19,041 nt of DNA from Bacteroidota bacterium (lineage in GTDB: Bacteria; Bacteroidota; Bacteroidia; Bacteroidales; Tenuifilaceae): assembly GCA_023406715.1 (NCBI GenBank), contig JAEXVC010000118.1:1-19041 (forward strand). The letters run 5' to 3'. Shown piece by piece: positions 1 to 7,802 of this stretch (position 1 is its first letter; every line of letters starts with the position of its first letter). Both the position numbers and the translations under genes were made by a program. Below the pieces are notes generated by a model, which saw only the letters and a program-made list of their open reading frames with translations, was not told the origin of the DNA and searched no databases.

Positions 1-87
1 CTTTAATGGTATTGTTAAAGGTATTTCTTTTGGTTTTATTATCAAAATAAAAATGATTGGTAATTGATGATAAAAAATATTCATTAA

Positions 88-110
88 ATATTTTATTTTC
101 AATAAAATAT
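88..110. repeat. A/T-only hairpin upstream of nhaD
   Basis: A perfect 10-bp inverted repeat (ATATTTTATT, 3-nt loop TTC, AATAAAATAT) lies just upstream of the putative nhaD promoter. It contains no G or C pairs, so it would be a weak RNA hairpin. It may simply reflect AT-rich promoter DNA or be a regulator site. No function can be assigned. Confidence 0.35.
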
Positions 111-122
111 CGTAAATTTTAG

Positions 123-132
123 TACTATTTTG
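123..132 (+). promoter_or_regulatory. possible -7 element for nhaD (imperfect)
   Basis: TACTATTTTG resembles the Bacteroidetes -7 element TAnnTTTG but is one T short in spacing. It ends only 6 nt before the ATG at 139 and 18 nt before the next in-frame ATG at 151. If it is real, the transcript would be leaderless for the 139 start or the true start would be 151. No convincing -33 TTG is visible. Confidence 0.3.
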
Positions 133-138
133 GACGCC

Positions 139-1527
139 ATGTTTACGTTAATGGCAATAATCTTTGTAATTGGGTATGCAGCAATTGCACTTGAAAGCTA
201 TATCAAGGTCAACAAAACTGCAACAGCAATGTTTTTGGGTGTTCTGCTCTGGGTTATATTAATTTTTGATGCAGAGCAAATACTTACGCTGGACATTGGT
301 GGACGATTTAATGAATTCCTAAAGTTACATCCCGAATTTTTGAGTCTTCCGCAATGGGAACAATACGTTAAGTATATTGCTGAAGACCAAGTGTTGGGCT
401 ATTTAGGGGAAATCTCGGAGATATTATTTTTTCTAATGGGAGCAATGACCATTGTTGAGATTATTGACCAGCACGGCGGATTTAATATCATTACCGATAG
501 AATTAAAACCAGAAGTAAGTTAAGGCTAATTTGGCTGTTACCAATAATTACCTTTTTCCTATCGGCAGTACTCGATAATTTGACAACAGCCATTGTAATG
601 GTTGCATTGCTAAGGAAACTTATTGATAAACGACAAGATAGATGGCTTTTTGCAGGAGTTATAATTATAGCATCAAATGCTGGTGGCGCTTGGTCGCCAA
701 TTGGCGATGTTACAACAATAATGCTATGGTTAAATGGAAATGTAACTGCTGTTGGCATTATAAAGCACCTGTTCTTACCAAGTCTTATAAGTTTAGTTGT
801 TCCGCTTATTATTTTATCGTTCTTTTTAAAGGGGCAATTTTCGACACTAAAGCACGAAGTAGAGAATCATCAAGCCAATGGAACAACAAGAATGGAGCGA
901 AACATAATCTTCATTTTAGGTATTGGTGCTTTAGTTTTTACACCAGTTTTTAAGATAATTACGCATCTTCCACCGTTCTTAGGAATGCTTTTAGGCTTAT
1001 CGGTAATATGGATATTTACTGAACTTATGTATTATCGCAAGCACGATTTAGATGAAACCGAGAAGAAAACTGTGACACGAGTTATTAAAAATGTAGATTT
1101 TTCAACCATACTTTTTTTTCTTGGAATTCTTTTTGCCATTGATGCATTGCAAACCGCAGGTCACCTAAGCATTGTCTCAAATTGGCTCGATAAGGAGTTT
1201 TCAAGTGTCTATCTATCAAATATATTCATTGGGTTGGTTTCGGCTATAGTGGATAATGTTCCACTTGTTGCAAGTGTGATGGGAATGCACCCTGTTGAAG
1301 CATCAACAAATATTGGGGTGAACAACTATTCGGCCGATAGTATTTTTTGGAATTTGCTGGCTTACTGTGCTGGCACTGGCGGTAGCATTCTTATTATTGG
1401 TTCCGCTGCAGGAGTCGCTGTTATGGGATTAGAGAAGATAGAGTTTATTTGGTACTTGAAAAGAATAAGCGTTTTAGCGTTAATAGGGTATCTAGCAGGT
1501 GTGCTAACCTACTTTTTTATGTTCTGA
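139..1527 (+). CDS. nhaD: NhaD-family Na+/H+ antiporter
   Basis: This gene encodes an inner-membrane sodium/proton antiporter of the ion-transporter (IT) superfamily, which expels Na+ (and usually Li+) in exchange for protons. The product of about 462 residues is almost entirely hydrophobic, with roughly 11-13 membrane segments, as expected for NhaD. Family-typical motifs are visible: a LDNLTTA segment near residue 146, SNAGGAWSPIGDVTT near residues 180-192, and a second VDNVPLVAS segment in the C-terminal half. The two Asp-Asn pairs fit the inverted-repeat ion-binding halves of this superfamily. The frame is open from a TTG at 130, but I prefer the ATG at 139. ATG 151 is also possible because the only promoter-like sequence ends at 132. 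The gene is monocistronic, closed by a strong terminator 24 nt downstream. Family assignment is confident; ion specificity is inferred. Confidence 0.9.
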   Translation: MFTLMAIIFVIGYAAIALESYIKVNKTATAMFLGVLLWVILIFDAEQILTLDIGGRFNEFLKLHPEFLSLPQWEQYVKYIAEDQVLGYLGEISEILFFLMGAMTIVEIIDQHGGFNIITDRIKTRSKLRLIWLLPIITFFLSAVLDNLTTAIVMVALLRKLIDKRQDRWLFAGVIIIASNAGGAWSPIGDVTTIMLWLNGNVTAVGIIKHLFLPSLISLVVPLIILSFFLKGQFSTLKHEVENHQANGTTRMERNIIFILGIGALVFTPVFKIITHLPPFLGMLLGLSVIWIFTELMYYRKHDLDETEKKTVTRVIKNVDFSTILFFLGILFAIDALQTAGHLSIVSNWLDKEFSSVYLSNIFIGLVSAIVDNVPLVASVMGMHPVEASTNIGVNNYSADSIFWNLLAYCAGTGGSILIIGSAAGVAVMGLEKIEFIWYLKRISVLALIGYLAGVLTYFFMF

Positions 1528-1550
1528 TTATATAATTACCATAACAATAA

Positions 1551-1592
1551 GCCCTTGAGAGTAATGCCTAAATCTTAAGGGCTCTATTTTTG
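1551..1592 (+). terminator. rho-independent terminator of nhaD
   Basis: The stem GCCCTTGAGA / TCTTAAGGGC (10 bp, one G-U pair) has a loop of about 12 nt and is followed by TCTATTTTT. It begins 24 nt after the nhaD stop. The T-tract also forms part of a TATTTTTG promoter-like motif for the next gene. Confidence 0.75.
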
Positions 1593-1620
1593 CATTTTCA
1601 TTAAAATTTCTCTAACGTTG
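1585..1620 (+). promoter_or_regulatory. promoter region of the YghO-like gene
   Basis: Two overlapping readings are possible. TATTTTTG at 1585-1592 fits TAnnTTTG exactly and is followed by CA, as at other promoters here, but lacks a well-spaced -33 TTG. Alternatively TTTG at 1589-1592 is a -33 element, and TAACGTTG at 1613-1620 (one mismatch) is the -7 element with a 20-nt spacer. The gene's ATG is at 1635. Confidence 0.45.
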
Positions 1621-1634
1621 CTTTTTTTGAGTCT

Positions 1635-2759
1635 ATGGATTTACAGATTATTAAAGTTGAGAATAAAAGGGATTTAAAGAAGTTTATTCACCTTCCAGCA
1701 AGGATTCACAAAGGTCATTCCAATTGGATTCCACCTCTGTATTACGAGGAGTGGTTATACTATAATCCTAGCAGAAATAAGGCATTTAATTACTCCGATA
1801 CCATTTTGCTATTGGCAATGCGCAATGGAGAGCCAGTTGGGAGAATTATGGGGATAATTAATAGGAAGTATAATCAGGAGCATAACGAGTTAACTGCACG
1901 TTTTTGCCATTGGGAAACAATTGACGATTTCGAGGTTGCTAGTGCCCTGGTCAAGGCTATTGAGGTGTGGGCTAAAGATAGAGGAATGAAACGGTTGATT
2001 GGCCCAATGGGTTTTTCCGATAAAGACCCACAAGGTTTACTTGTTGAGGGATTTGATGAGCCAATTGTTATATCGTCGAACTGCAACTTTAGGTATCAGG
2101 TTGATTATGTTGAAAAACTTGATTACCAAAAGGATATTGATTTGGTTGTGTATAAAGTACCAGTGCCAAAGGAACTTCCCGATTTTTATAAAAGAATTCT
2201 GGAGCGAGTTAAACGCAATGCCAACGGTTATAGGATGGTTATCCTCAAAAGTAGAGGTGAGATAAGGCCTTGGATTCGGCCTGTGCTATCATTAGTGAAC
2301 GAAACTTTTATCGACATTTATGGGTTTAACCCAATGGAGTTTGATGAAATGGATGAGTTTGCCAAGCGGTATTTGGCAATTCTCGACCCCCGATTTATAA
2401 AGATTATTGTTGATTCGGAGAATAGAGTGCTTGCCTTTGTTCTTGGCATACCCGATATTGGTTCTGGCATTCAAAAGAGTAAGGGATATCTTTTTCCCAT
2501 TGGGTTTATTCATATACTCAGGTCTGCCCGGAGGGCCAAAATGTTGAGTTTACTTTTGGGTGCAATTAACCCAAATTATAGGAATTTAGGGTTTGATACT
2601 TGGCTTGGCGCCGAAATGCTTTCGGAGACACATAGGGCAGGTTTAACAAGTATTGATAGCCATTTGGAGTTGGAAACAAACCTTAAAATGAGGGCTGAGA
2701 TGGAAAAGATGGGAGGAGTGGTTTATAAGCGTTACAGAATTTTCCAAAAACAATTATAG
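1635..2759 (+). CDS. YghO-like GNAT-superfamily protein, substrate unknown
   Basis: The 374-residue soluble protein resembles the E. coli YghO family, which is placed in the GNAT acyltransferase superfamily but has no established substrate. The N-terminal signature of this family is visible: an HLPARIHKGHSNWIPPL segment (residues 19-35), followed by an LLAMRNGEPVGRIMGIIN strand-turn (about 60-77) that looks like the beta4 strand of a GNAT core. A conserved GPMGFSDKDPQGLL block lies near 123-136. A second GNAT-like half is suggested around 260-330, including a VLAFVLGIPD strand. No signal peptide or membrane segment is seen, so it is probably cytoplasmic. It has its own promoter and sits between a terminator and a convergent peptidase gene, so the neighbours give no functional clue. 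Orthologues in Bacteroidota are usually annotated as hypothetical or N-acetyltransferase. Acyl-CoA binding is inferred. Confidence 0.75.
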   Translation: MDLQIIKVENKRDLKKFIHLPARIHKGHSNWIPPLYYEEWLYYNPSRNKAFNYSDTILLLAMRNGEPVGRIMGIINRKYNQEHNELTARFCHWETIDDFEVASALVKAIEVWAKDRGMKRLIGPMGFSDKDPQGLLVEGFDEPIVISSNCNFRYQVDYVEKLDYQKDIDLVVYKVPVPKELPDFYKRILERVKRNANGYRMVILKSRGEIRPWIRPVLSLVNETFIDIYGFNPMEFDEMDEFAKRYLAILDPRFIKIIVDSENRVLAFVLGIPDIGSGIQKSKGYLFPIGFIHILRSARRAKMLSLLLGAINPNYRNLGFDTWLGAEMLSETHRAGLTSIDSHLELETNLKMRAEMEKMGGVVYKRYRIFQKQL

Positions 2760-2769
2760 TTGAGAATTT

Positions 2770-2811
2770 TTGTCATTTCGAACCTGCCAATAGGCAGATT
2801 CGAAATGACAA
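2770..2811. repeat. REP-like palindrome with TGTCATTTCGAA arms
   Basis: Arms of 19 bp (TTGTCATTTCGAACCTGCC and its near-complement, one mismatch) flank a 4-nt loop AATA. It occupies almost the whole gap between two convergent genes. It has no T-run on either strand, so it is not a canonical rho-independent terminator. TGTCATTTCGA-type palindromes are, from general experience, dispersed repeats in Bacteroidetes genomes. A related, more diverged one occurs at 10361-10410 in this window. A likely role is 3'-end protection of both transcripts. Confidence 0.7.
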
Positions 2812-2818
2812 TATGAAT

Positions 2819-5419
2819 TTATTGGTATAAGAAAAGCGAGTTAAATAGTAGTTTGTACGTTGCAGGAACCGATGCCCTAAATATTGGGCTAAAGCCCATA
2901 AGTACAATCTGCCCTTTTCCTTTCTGCATCCAAACAATTGCTGATTTCTTTGCTAAATATTCTTCTCCTTTGAGATAGCCGCTAAGCAGCAAGTTTTCAT
3001 CTCCAAAATAGCCCACAATTCGTCTATCCATATCCAAATTTGGAATTTGAGTAATAAAAGCAGGCTTTCCTCTAAAGAAAATTCCCAAATCATTCCCAAG
3101 ACCCCAAGTAATTGGGGAATCATTGCTTAGTTCCATTTTGACCAATGAGCCAGGGCACTTTACTCCAGATTTTGAAATTATATCGCCAACATTTTTGAAC
3201 GGTAAGCGGAACTCTTCGGCATTATTTGCTTGTTTGATGGATAGGTTGCCTTCAAAAAGTTCAGTTGAATTTTCCCAGGAGATTGCAATACCGCCATCGT
3301 TTATGAATTTGAGGATGTTCTCAACCCCTTTTGCATCCATTCCTTTTGTGTATTCTGTTGGATAATCTGTTGGGATTAGCTGGTCGTTTCGTTTAAATTT
3401 TCCATCCTTAAGGAGTGAAACTTCAGTATTAGGTAGAATGATTACATCAAACTTTGTTTTAACATCAAGATTCTCAACCTCTGCAGGGGTGAGAATTGAA
3501 TATTTAATGCTGTATGAATCCAAAACAAAACGAGTCCAGCCTGCATCGGTGCTTTGGATTGGTGGGTCGATTAGTGCAATGCGTGGTAGGTTTAGAGTAG
3601 AAAGTTTGAGGTTGCTTGTCGATTCTGTGCTGTAAATAGGAAACGTTGCGTTTTTAAGTATATCCTTGTTTTTACTGCTGTTTTCAACAATAAAACTACC
3701 TGCAGGTATTGCTGTTCCATTCAAATTGGTGCTCTCCTGAATTCTTTCAATAGCTACACCCTTACCTAAAAGTTCAAAAACTATCTGGTACGACTGATTA
3801 TTGCTCGACGATAGTATAGCATATTTGGAGTTTGATGCAGTATTAGCAAGCGAGTATTTATGCTTGATTTGCTCAATTTGATTTTCTAACTCAGGGTATC
3901 TGGTGTCTATTTGATGGCAAGTTAGGCCTTTGTGTAGTGGCAACGACCACGTTGTAATATCGTAAGGGGTAATAATATCGCCTCCAGCGATAACTTTACG
4001 TTCAGGGTACTTCTGAACTTCAAGAACTTCTTTTGCAAACATTCTGAAGGGTTGTGCCAATGGTACAACAATATCGCCTGCTAAGTAATTATAGTTGTTC
4101 AGAGTGATGTTGGATTTAAGTTTGTAAACCAAAACTCCGTGCTCTTTGAGCAATTCAACTAGCGATACCAGTTCGCTTAAATCAGTTTGGTTTTGTGGGA
4201 TAATAAAGTAGTATGGTGTTTGTGATTTTCCTTTTTCAACCTGTTGTTTGCAAACATCGTTTCGGTACTTAAGGATTTTATTCTTGTAAAGGTGTGCGGT
4301 GTTAAGCATTGATATGGTTGAGGCAATCTCTAAGTCTACAATATCCGAAAGTCTCCACCATCCTCCTTCCCATGGAGCAAGGTTGTTAATTCCCTTTTTA
4401 TTCTCGGGCAAGCCTTTGCCTCCGCCCGAGAGTTCTGTTGGTTCAACGTAAATTGGCTTGGCCAGTTTAGCGCTAGCGGCCTCGGTTAAAAAACTGATAA
4501 CATTTTTCCATATAGGTGTTTCGGTAGAACCCGGCCAGTAGTTATCGAATGCATTGTTTTGGCTAATGCCTTTAAGTCCAATTGCAGTCATATCGTTTAC
4601 CATATTGTGGCCAAACAAGCTACACCACGAAAAAAGTTCTGGCTCAACATTCTCAGCAATGGGGTCGTAGAACGGTGGCACAAAGTATCTGGAACCAGTA
4701 AATCCCATTTGGTGTTTCTCTACCATAACTTGTGGAAACCAAACTGTGCTGGTTAGGCTCGATATTGCCTTTGTATCACTTTGGGTTAGGGTTACAAAAT
4801 CGCGGTTATTGTCGTGGCCAATATATTTATGGTAAAGACCCGGGTAGGATGAGCCTTCGTATTTGGTCCCTTTGGTTTTGTAGAAATAATCCACAACCAT
4901 ATTCATGCCATCTGGGTTATGGCAGGGAACTGCCATATAAACTACATCATTTAGAATCTTTCTGGTTGTTTCGGATTTATCGGTAATAAGTTGATTCACG
5001 ATTAAGGGTAGTGCTTGGGTTGGCCCAAGCTCCGAGGAATGCATCGACAGGGTTACTAAGGCAAAAACTTTTCCGGTTTTAACCAGTTCCGCTTGCTCTA
5101 AGTCCGATAATGTGTAGTCGAGAGCAAGTTTTTTGTTTATTTCACTCAGTTTATCAAGGTTTTTGATATTTTCCTCCGACGAAATAAATAGTGAATATAT
5201 GGGCTTGCCCATTGGCGATTTTCCAATTTCAACCATCCTAACCATATCGCTACTTTTGTCAACTAGGTTGAGGTAATCAATTAATTTCTCGTAGTTGAAT
5301 AGTTGATAATCGGCTCCAGGCTTAAACCCAAAGAATTTCTCGGGTTCTGGAATTTGTGAATTTGATACTAAAGGAATAAGTGCGAGAACAATAATCCCAA
5401 TAAAGGTTCTGTATTTCAT
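2819..5419 (-). CDS. secreted M14-family zinc metallocarboxypeptidase
   Basis: This is a predicted periplasmic or secreted zinc carboxypeptidase of the M14 (carboxypeptidase A-like) family, 866 residues long. An N-terminal signal peptide (hydrophobic residues about 6-19) is followed by a probable cleavage near residues 20-23. The catalytic domain shows the expected order: zinc ligands HSSE (H127, E130), NPDG (168-171), NNRD with the substrate-binding Arg206, the third zinc ligand H236 in KHQMG, and a candidate catalytic glutamate E313 in LTEAAS. The domain ends near residue 400. The remaining ~460 residues include an alpha/beta part (about 610-760) that resembles the class I glutamine-amidotransferase-like fold often fused to M14 peptidases in Bacteroidota. 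The exact substrate (peptide or cell-wall fragment) cannot be told. It is separated from the upstream STAS gene by a terminator, so it is probably transcribed alone. I found no convincing promoter in 5420-5484. Confidence 0.88.
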   Translation of the reverse strand: MKYRTFIGIIVLALIPLVSNSQIPEPEKFFGFKPGADYQLFNYEKLIDYLNLVDKSSDMVRMVEIGKSPMGKPIYSLFISSEENIKNLDKLSEINKKLALDYTLSDLEQAELVKTGKVFALVTLSMHSSELGPTQALPLIVNQLITDKSETTRKILNDVVYMAVPCHNPDGMNMVVDYFYKTKGTKYEGSSYPGLYHKYIGHDNNRDFVTLTQSDTKAISSLTSTVWFPQVMVEKHQMGFTGSRYFVPPFYDPIAENVEPELFSWCSLFGHNMVNDMTAIGLKGISQNNAFDNYWPGSTETPIWKNVISFLTEAASAKLAKPIYVEPTELSGGGKGLPENKKGINNLAPWEGGWWRLSDIVDLEIASTISMLNTAHLYKNKILKYRNDVCKQQVEKGKSQTPYYFIIPQNQTDLSELVSLVELLKEHGVLVYKLKSNITLNNYNYLAGDIVVPLAQPFRMFAKEVLEVQKYPERKVIAGGDIITPYDITTWSLPLHKGLTCHQIDTRYPELENQIEQIKHKYSLANTASNSKYAILSSSNNQSYQIVFELLGKGVAIERIQESTNLNGTAIPAGSFIVENSSKNKDILKNATFPIYSTESTSNLKLSTLNLPRIALIDPPIQSTDAGWTRFVLDSYSIKYSILTPAEVENLDVKTKFDVIILPNTEVSLLKDGKFKRNDQLIPTDYPTEYTKGMDAKGVENILKFINDGGIAISWENSTELFEGNLSIKQANNAEEFRLPFKNVGDIISKSGVKCPGSLVKMELSNDSPITWGLGNDLGIFFRGKPAFITQIPNLDMDRRIVGYFGDENLLLSGYLKGEEYLAKKSAIVWMQKGKGQIVLMGFSPIFRASVPATYKLLFNSLFLYQ

Positions 5420-5480
5420 TGGTTTATGGTTTGGTTATATGTTATAGATGTATTGTTGGTTAAATGGTTTAACATAGAGC

Positions 5481-5515
5481 AAAACGAGGGTCTTCGTAAT
5501 CCGAAGACCCTCGAG
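5481..5515 (-). terminator. terminator of the Hpt-STAS unit
   Basis: A perfect 12-bp stem (CGAGGGTCTTCG at 5485-5496, CGAAGACCCTCG at 5502-5513) has a 5-nt loop. On the minus strand it is followed by TTTTGC. It lies about 20 nt beyond the STAS stop codon and separates that unit from the peptidase gene. Confidence 0.85.
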
Positions 5516-5533
5516 TTATAATATTATGTTAAA

Positions 5534-5866
5534 CTAGAAACTCTTTAAGCAGTCGTCAACGCTTTCGCGAATATCGAAAACGCTTTGAAGTTGAAGCAGT
5601 TTAATTAGCTCCATTACCTCAGGGGTTATGTTGCAAAGTTTTAGCCCCGAATTGTTGTTTTTGCAATGCCTAAGAACCGATAATAACATACCAAATCCAG
5701 TACTATCAATGTAATTAATACCATTCAAATTAAGAGTAACCTTGGAATTTGGAGTAATCAGTTTAATAATCTCGGTTTTGATTTTTTGGGTTACAGTAAC
5801 GTTCAGCTTGTTATCGTTGCTGAAAGATATTACCATTACATCACCAATTTTTTCAAAGTTTATCAT
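5534..5866 (-). CDS. STAS-domain protein (anti-sigma-factor-antagonist-like)
   Basis: The 110-residue single-domain STAS protein is of the SpoIIAA/RsbV type. In that family a conserved Ser is phosphorylated by an anti-sigma kinase, and the unphosphorylated form binds a partner. The signature IDSTGFGML is present at residues 53-61, placing the phosphorylatable Ser at S55 after D54. The N-terminal beta strands and the length match a free-standing STAS domain. It is the second gene of a minus-strand pair, starting 18 nt after the stop of an Hpt gene, so the two are almost certainly cotranscribed. No RsbW-type kinase, PP2C phosphatase or sigma factor is encoded nearby, so its partner lies elsewhere. 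Partner identity and process are unknown; the domain assignment is firm. Confidence 0.88.
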   Translation of the reverse strand: MINFEKIGDVMVISFSNDNKLNVTVTQKIKTEIIKLITPNSKVTLNLNGINYIDSTGFGMLLSVLRHCKNNNSGLKLCNITPEVMELIKLLQLQSVFDIRESVDDCLKSF

Positions 5867-5884
5867 ATGGTCAATTTTTTATGG

Positions 5885-6262
5885 TTAAATACATTGAAGT
5901 ATATCATTTAATTCACTAACAGCTTCAGTGGAAATTCGTTTAAAACGCTCAATAAACTCAGGATACTTCTGGGTATCCTTTTTTGCCTGTGCCAGCTGTT
6001 CAAGTTTTTTCATATCTGATGATAATTCACTGATTCCCATCATCGATACTGAACTTTTAATTTTATGAGCCAACTTGCCAAGCGATATATAGTCCTCGTT
6101 TTTGTAGTAGTAATCCAACTGCTCTGAGAAGACTGGAATCTGACTGATAAAAAGGAAGATAAGGTCACGCATTAAATCGTTACTGCCTTCGGAAATTTCC
6201 TTAAGAACCTCAAGATTTACGTGTTTATACCCGCTCATAGCAGTGTTTTGAATTCCTGTCAT
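5885..6262 (-). CDS. Hpt-domain histidine phosphotransfer protein
   Basis: The 125-residue, all-helical protein matches a stand-alone Hpt domain, which relays a phosphoryl group between response-regulator receivers in multistep phosphorelays. The phosphorylation motif LAHKIKSSVSMMG gives the phosphoacceptor as H66, followed by the usual small residues and Gly. The preceding helix (MRDLIFLFISQIPVFSEQL) and the following helix (ELSSDMKKLEQLA) fit the four-helix bundle. It is the first gene of a two-gene unit with the STAS gene. No hybrid kinase or receiver is encoded in the window. I keep the first ATG because a perfect -7 element lies about 30 nt upstream. A second in-frame ATG (residue 9) would also leave the domain intact. 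Confidence 0.88.
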   Translation of the reverse strand: MTGIQNTAMSGYKHVNLEVLKEISEGSNDLMRDLIFLFISQIPVFSEQLDYYYKNEDYISLGKLAHKIKSSVSMMGISELSSDMKKLEQLAQAKKDTQKYPEFIERFKRISTEAVSELNDILQCI

Positions 6263-6291
6263 CTAAGTTAAATCAAATAATTTAATCTAAC

Positions 6292-6299
6292 CAAATATA
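6292..6299 (-). promoter_or_regulatory. -7 element of the Hpt-STAS promoter
   Basis: On the minus strand the sequence reads TATATTTG, an exact TAnnTTTG match, ending 29 nt before the Hpt start codon. No clear TTG -33 element is seen at the expected distance. Confidence 0.5.
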
Positions 6300-6507
6300 G
6301 GAAAAAATAGTTGGAGTTGTTTAAAATGATTCATAATTCTTTTCTGCAAAATTGTATTGTTTTAGACTCTAGTATTTTAGGCGACTGATATTTTGATGTT
6401 ATTGAAAAATCAATAAGTCTGATAGTTGACACCTTAACAATGTTCAAAAACACATCAATCGTTTGAAACAATTCGGAGTGTAAATTATAACCTGTAAATA
6501 AAAACAC

Positions 6508-6515
6508 TAGTTTTG
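6508..6515 (+). promoter_or_regulatory. -7 element of the gcvT promoter
   Basis: TAGTTTTG followed by CA fits TAnnTTTG exactly and lies 36 nt before the gcvT ATG. Its G and flanking T residues form the spurious TTG start at 6513, so that upstream extension is not coding. No good -33 TTG is present. I see no glycine-riboswitch-like structure in 6263-6551. Confidence 0.55.
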
Positions 6516-6551
6516 CATAAATCTTTATTTGTTCAACTTAACTATTCTACA

Positions 6552-7658
6552 ATGAAAAATACAGCATTTACAAAGTACCACATCGAGATGGGTGCACGTA
6601 TGGCCGAGTTTGCTGGCTATAATATGCCTATTGAGTACAGTGGTATTAACGATGAGCACATTACAGTAAGAGAGAAGCTAGGTGTTTTTGATGTATCGCA
6701 CATGGGCGAGGTTTGGGTGAAAGGGCCAAAAGCATTGGATTTCCTTCAAGCCATCACCAGCAACGATGTATCTGCATTAACCGATGGTAAAGTACAGTAT
6801 AGCTGTTTCCCTAACGGAAAAGGCGGTATTGTTGACGACCTTTTGGTTTACCGCGTGAATGCTGAAACCTATTTCTTGGTTATTAATGCTGCGAATATTG
6901 ATAAGGACTGGAACTGGATTTGCGAACAAGGCAAGAAGTTTGGCTTTACTCCTGGTAAAGAAATTTACAACGCATCCGATGAGTTTGCTCAATTAGCAGT
7001 TCAAGGTCCTCTTGCACTTAAGGCAATGCAGAAGTTAACCTCGGAGAATGTGGTTGATATGGAATACTACACATTCAAAAAGATTCCATTTGCTGGTATT
7101 AAAGAGGTTATTTTCTCAACTACAGGTTACACTGGTGCTGGTGGTTGCGAAATTTACTGCGCTAACGAAGATGCTGACAAACTATGGAAAGCAGTTTTTG
7201 AGGCAGGTGCTGAGTTTGGAATTAAGCCTATTGGCTTAGGTGCTCGCGATACTCTTCGCCTTGAGGTGGGTTTCTGTTTGTATGGACACGATATTAACGA
7301 TGAAACCTCTGCCATTGAGGCTGGTTTAGGCTGGATTACCAAGTTTGTTGATGGTAAAAATTTCATCGACCGTGCTCTTTGGGAAAAACATAAAAACGAA
7401 GGAACTGAGCGTAGACTAAAAGGATTTATTATGATTGACAGAGGTATTCCTCGTCAGCATTACCTTATTTACGATGCACAGGGCAACGAAATTGGTGAGG
7501 TTACCTCAGGTACTATGTCGCCAATGAGCAAGCAAGGTATTGGTATGGGCTACGTTAAGAAAGGTTTCTGGAACGATGGCGCTGAAATCTATATCGGCAT
7601 TCGCGATAAGAAACTTAAAGCAAAGATTGTTAAGCCACCATTCCACTTGGCAAAATAA
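6552..7658 (+). CDS. gcvT: aminomethyltransferase, glycine cleavage system T protein
   Basis: This is the T protein of the glycine cleavage system. It transfers the aminomethyl carbon from lipoylated H protein to tetrahydrofolate, releasing ammonia and forming 5,10-methylene-THF in the cytosol. The 368-residue length and the sequence match the family throughout. Near the N-terminus are FAGYNMPIEYSG and FDVSHMGEVWVKGP. The conserved GGIVDDLLVYR block carries the catalytic-type Asp (near residue 100), and GYTGAGGCEIY and ARDTLRLEVGF follow. The C-terminal region has the typical GEVTSGTMSP segment. The start at ATG 6552 is chosen because the longer frame from TTG 6513 begins inside the promoter. 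gcvT stands alone, with its own terminator and no gcvH or gcvP beside it, as is common in Bacteroidota. Frequent GCT, GGT and CGT codons suggest high expression. Confidence 0.96.
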   Translation: MKNTAFTKYHIEMGARMAEFAGYNMPIEYSGINDEHITVREKLGVFDVSHMGEVWVKGPKALDFLQAITSNDVSALTDGKVQYSCFPNGKGGIVDDLLVYRVNAETYFLVINAANIDKDWNWICEQGKKFGFTPGKEIYNASDEFAQLAVQGPLALKAMQKLTSENVVDMEYYTFKKIPFAGIKEVIFSTTGYTGAGGCEIYCANEDADKLWKAVFEAGAEFGIKPIGLGARDTLRLEVGFCLYGHDINDETSAIEAGLGWITKFVDGKNFIDRALWEKHKNEGTERRLKGFIMIDRGIPRQHYLIYDAQGNEIGEVTSGTMSPMSKQGIGMGYVKKGFWNDGAEIYIGIRDKKLKAKIVKPPFHLAK

Positions 7659-7675
7659 TTAAGACATAATTACTT

Positions 7676-7701
7676 AAAAGGCTCCGCGAGGAGCCTTTTT
7701 T
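7676..7701 (+). terminator. gcvT terminator
   Basis: The stem AAAAGGCTCC / GGAGCCTTTT with loop GCGA continues into a T-run, 17 nt after the gcvT stop codon. It is a canonical rho-independent terminator. Confidence 0.9.
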
Positions 7702-7802
7702 ATTGAATTTATTGCCTTGCATTAAACCATTGTTTCAAAATGATTGTCATACGAGTAAATTTTACAAAGTTTTTTAATACAATCACTTAAATCAAAGAAA
7801 AT

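Noticed and set aside
2..67. Possible C-terminal tail of an upstream gene (22 codons ending in TGA)
   Set aside because: Two of the three plus-strand frames are open over this short AT-rich stretch, and neither tail resembles anything recognisable. Too short to support.
6513..6551. N-terminal extension of GcvT from a TTG codon
   Set aside because: The TTG lies inside an exact TAnnTTTG promoter element, and GcvT proteins begin at the ATG at 6552.
6263..6551. Glycine riboswitch upstream of gcvT
   Set aside because: I looked for the conserved glycine-aptamer core and paired stems and saw only AT-rich sequence with a weak 7-bp hairpin (6399-6416). Two promoters explain the region.
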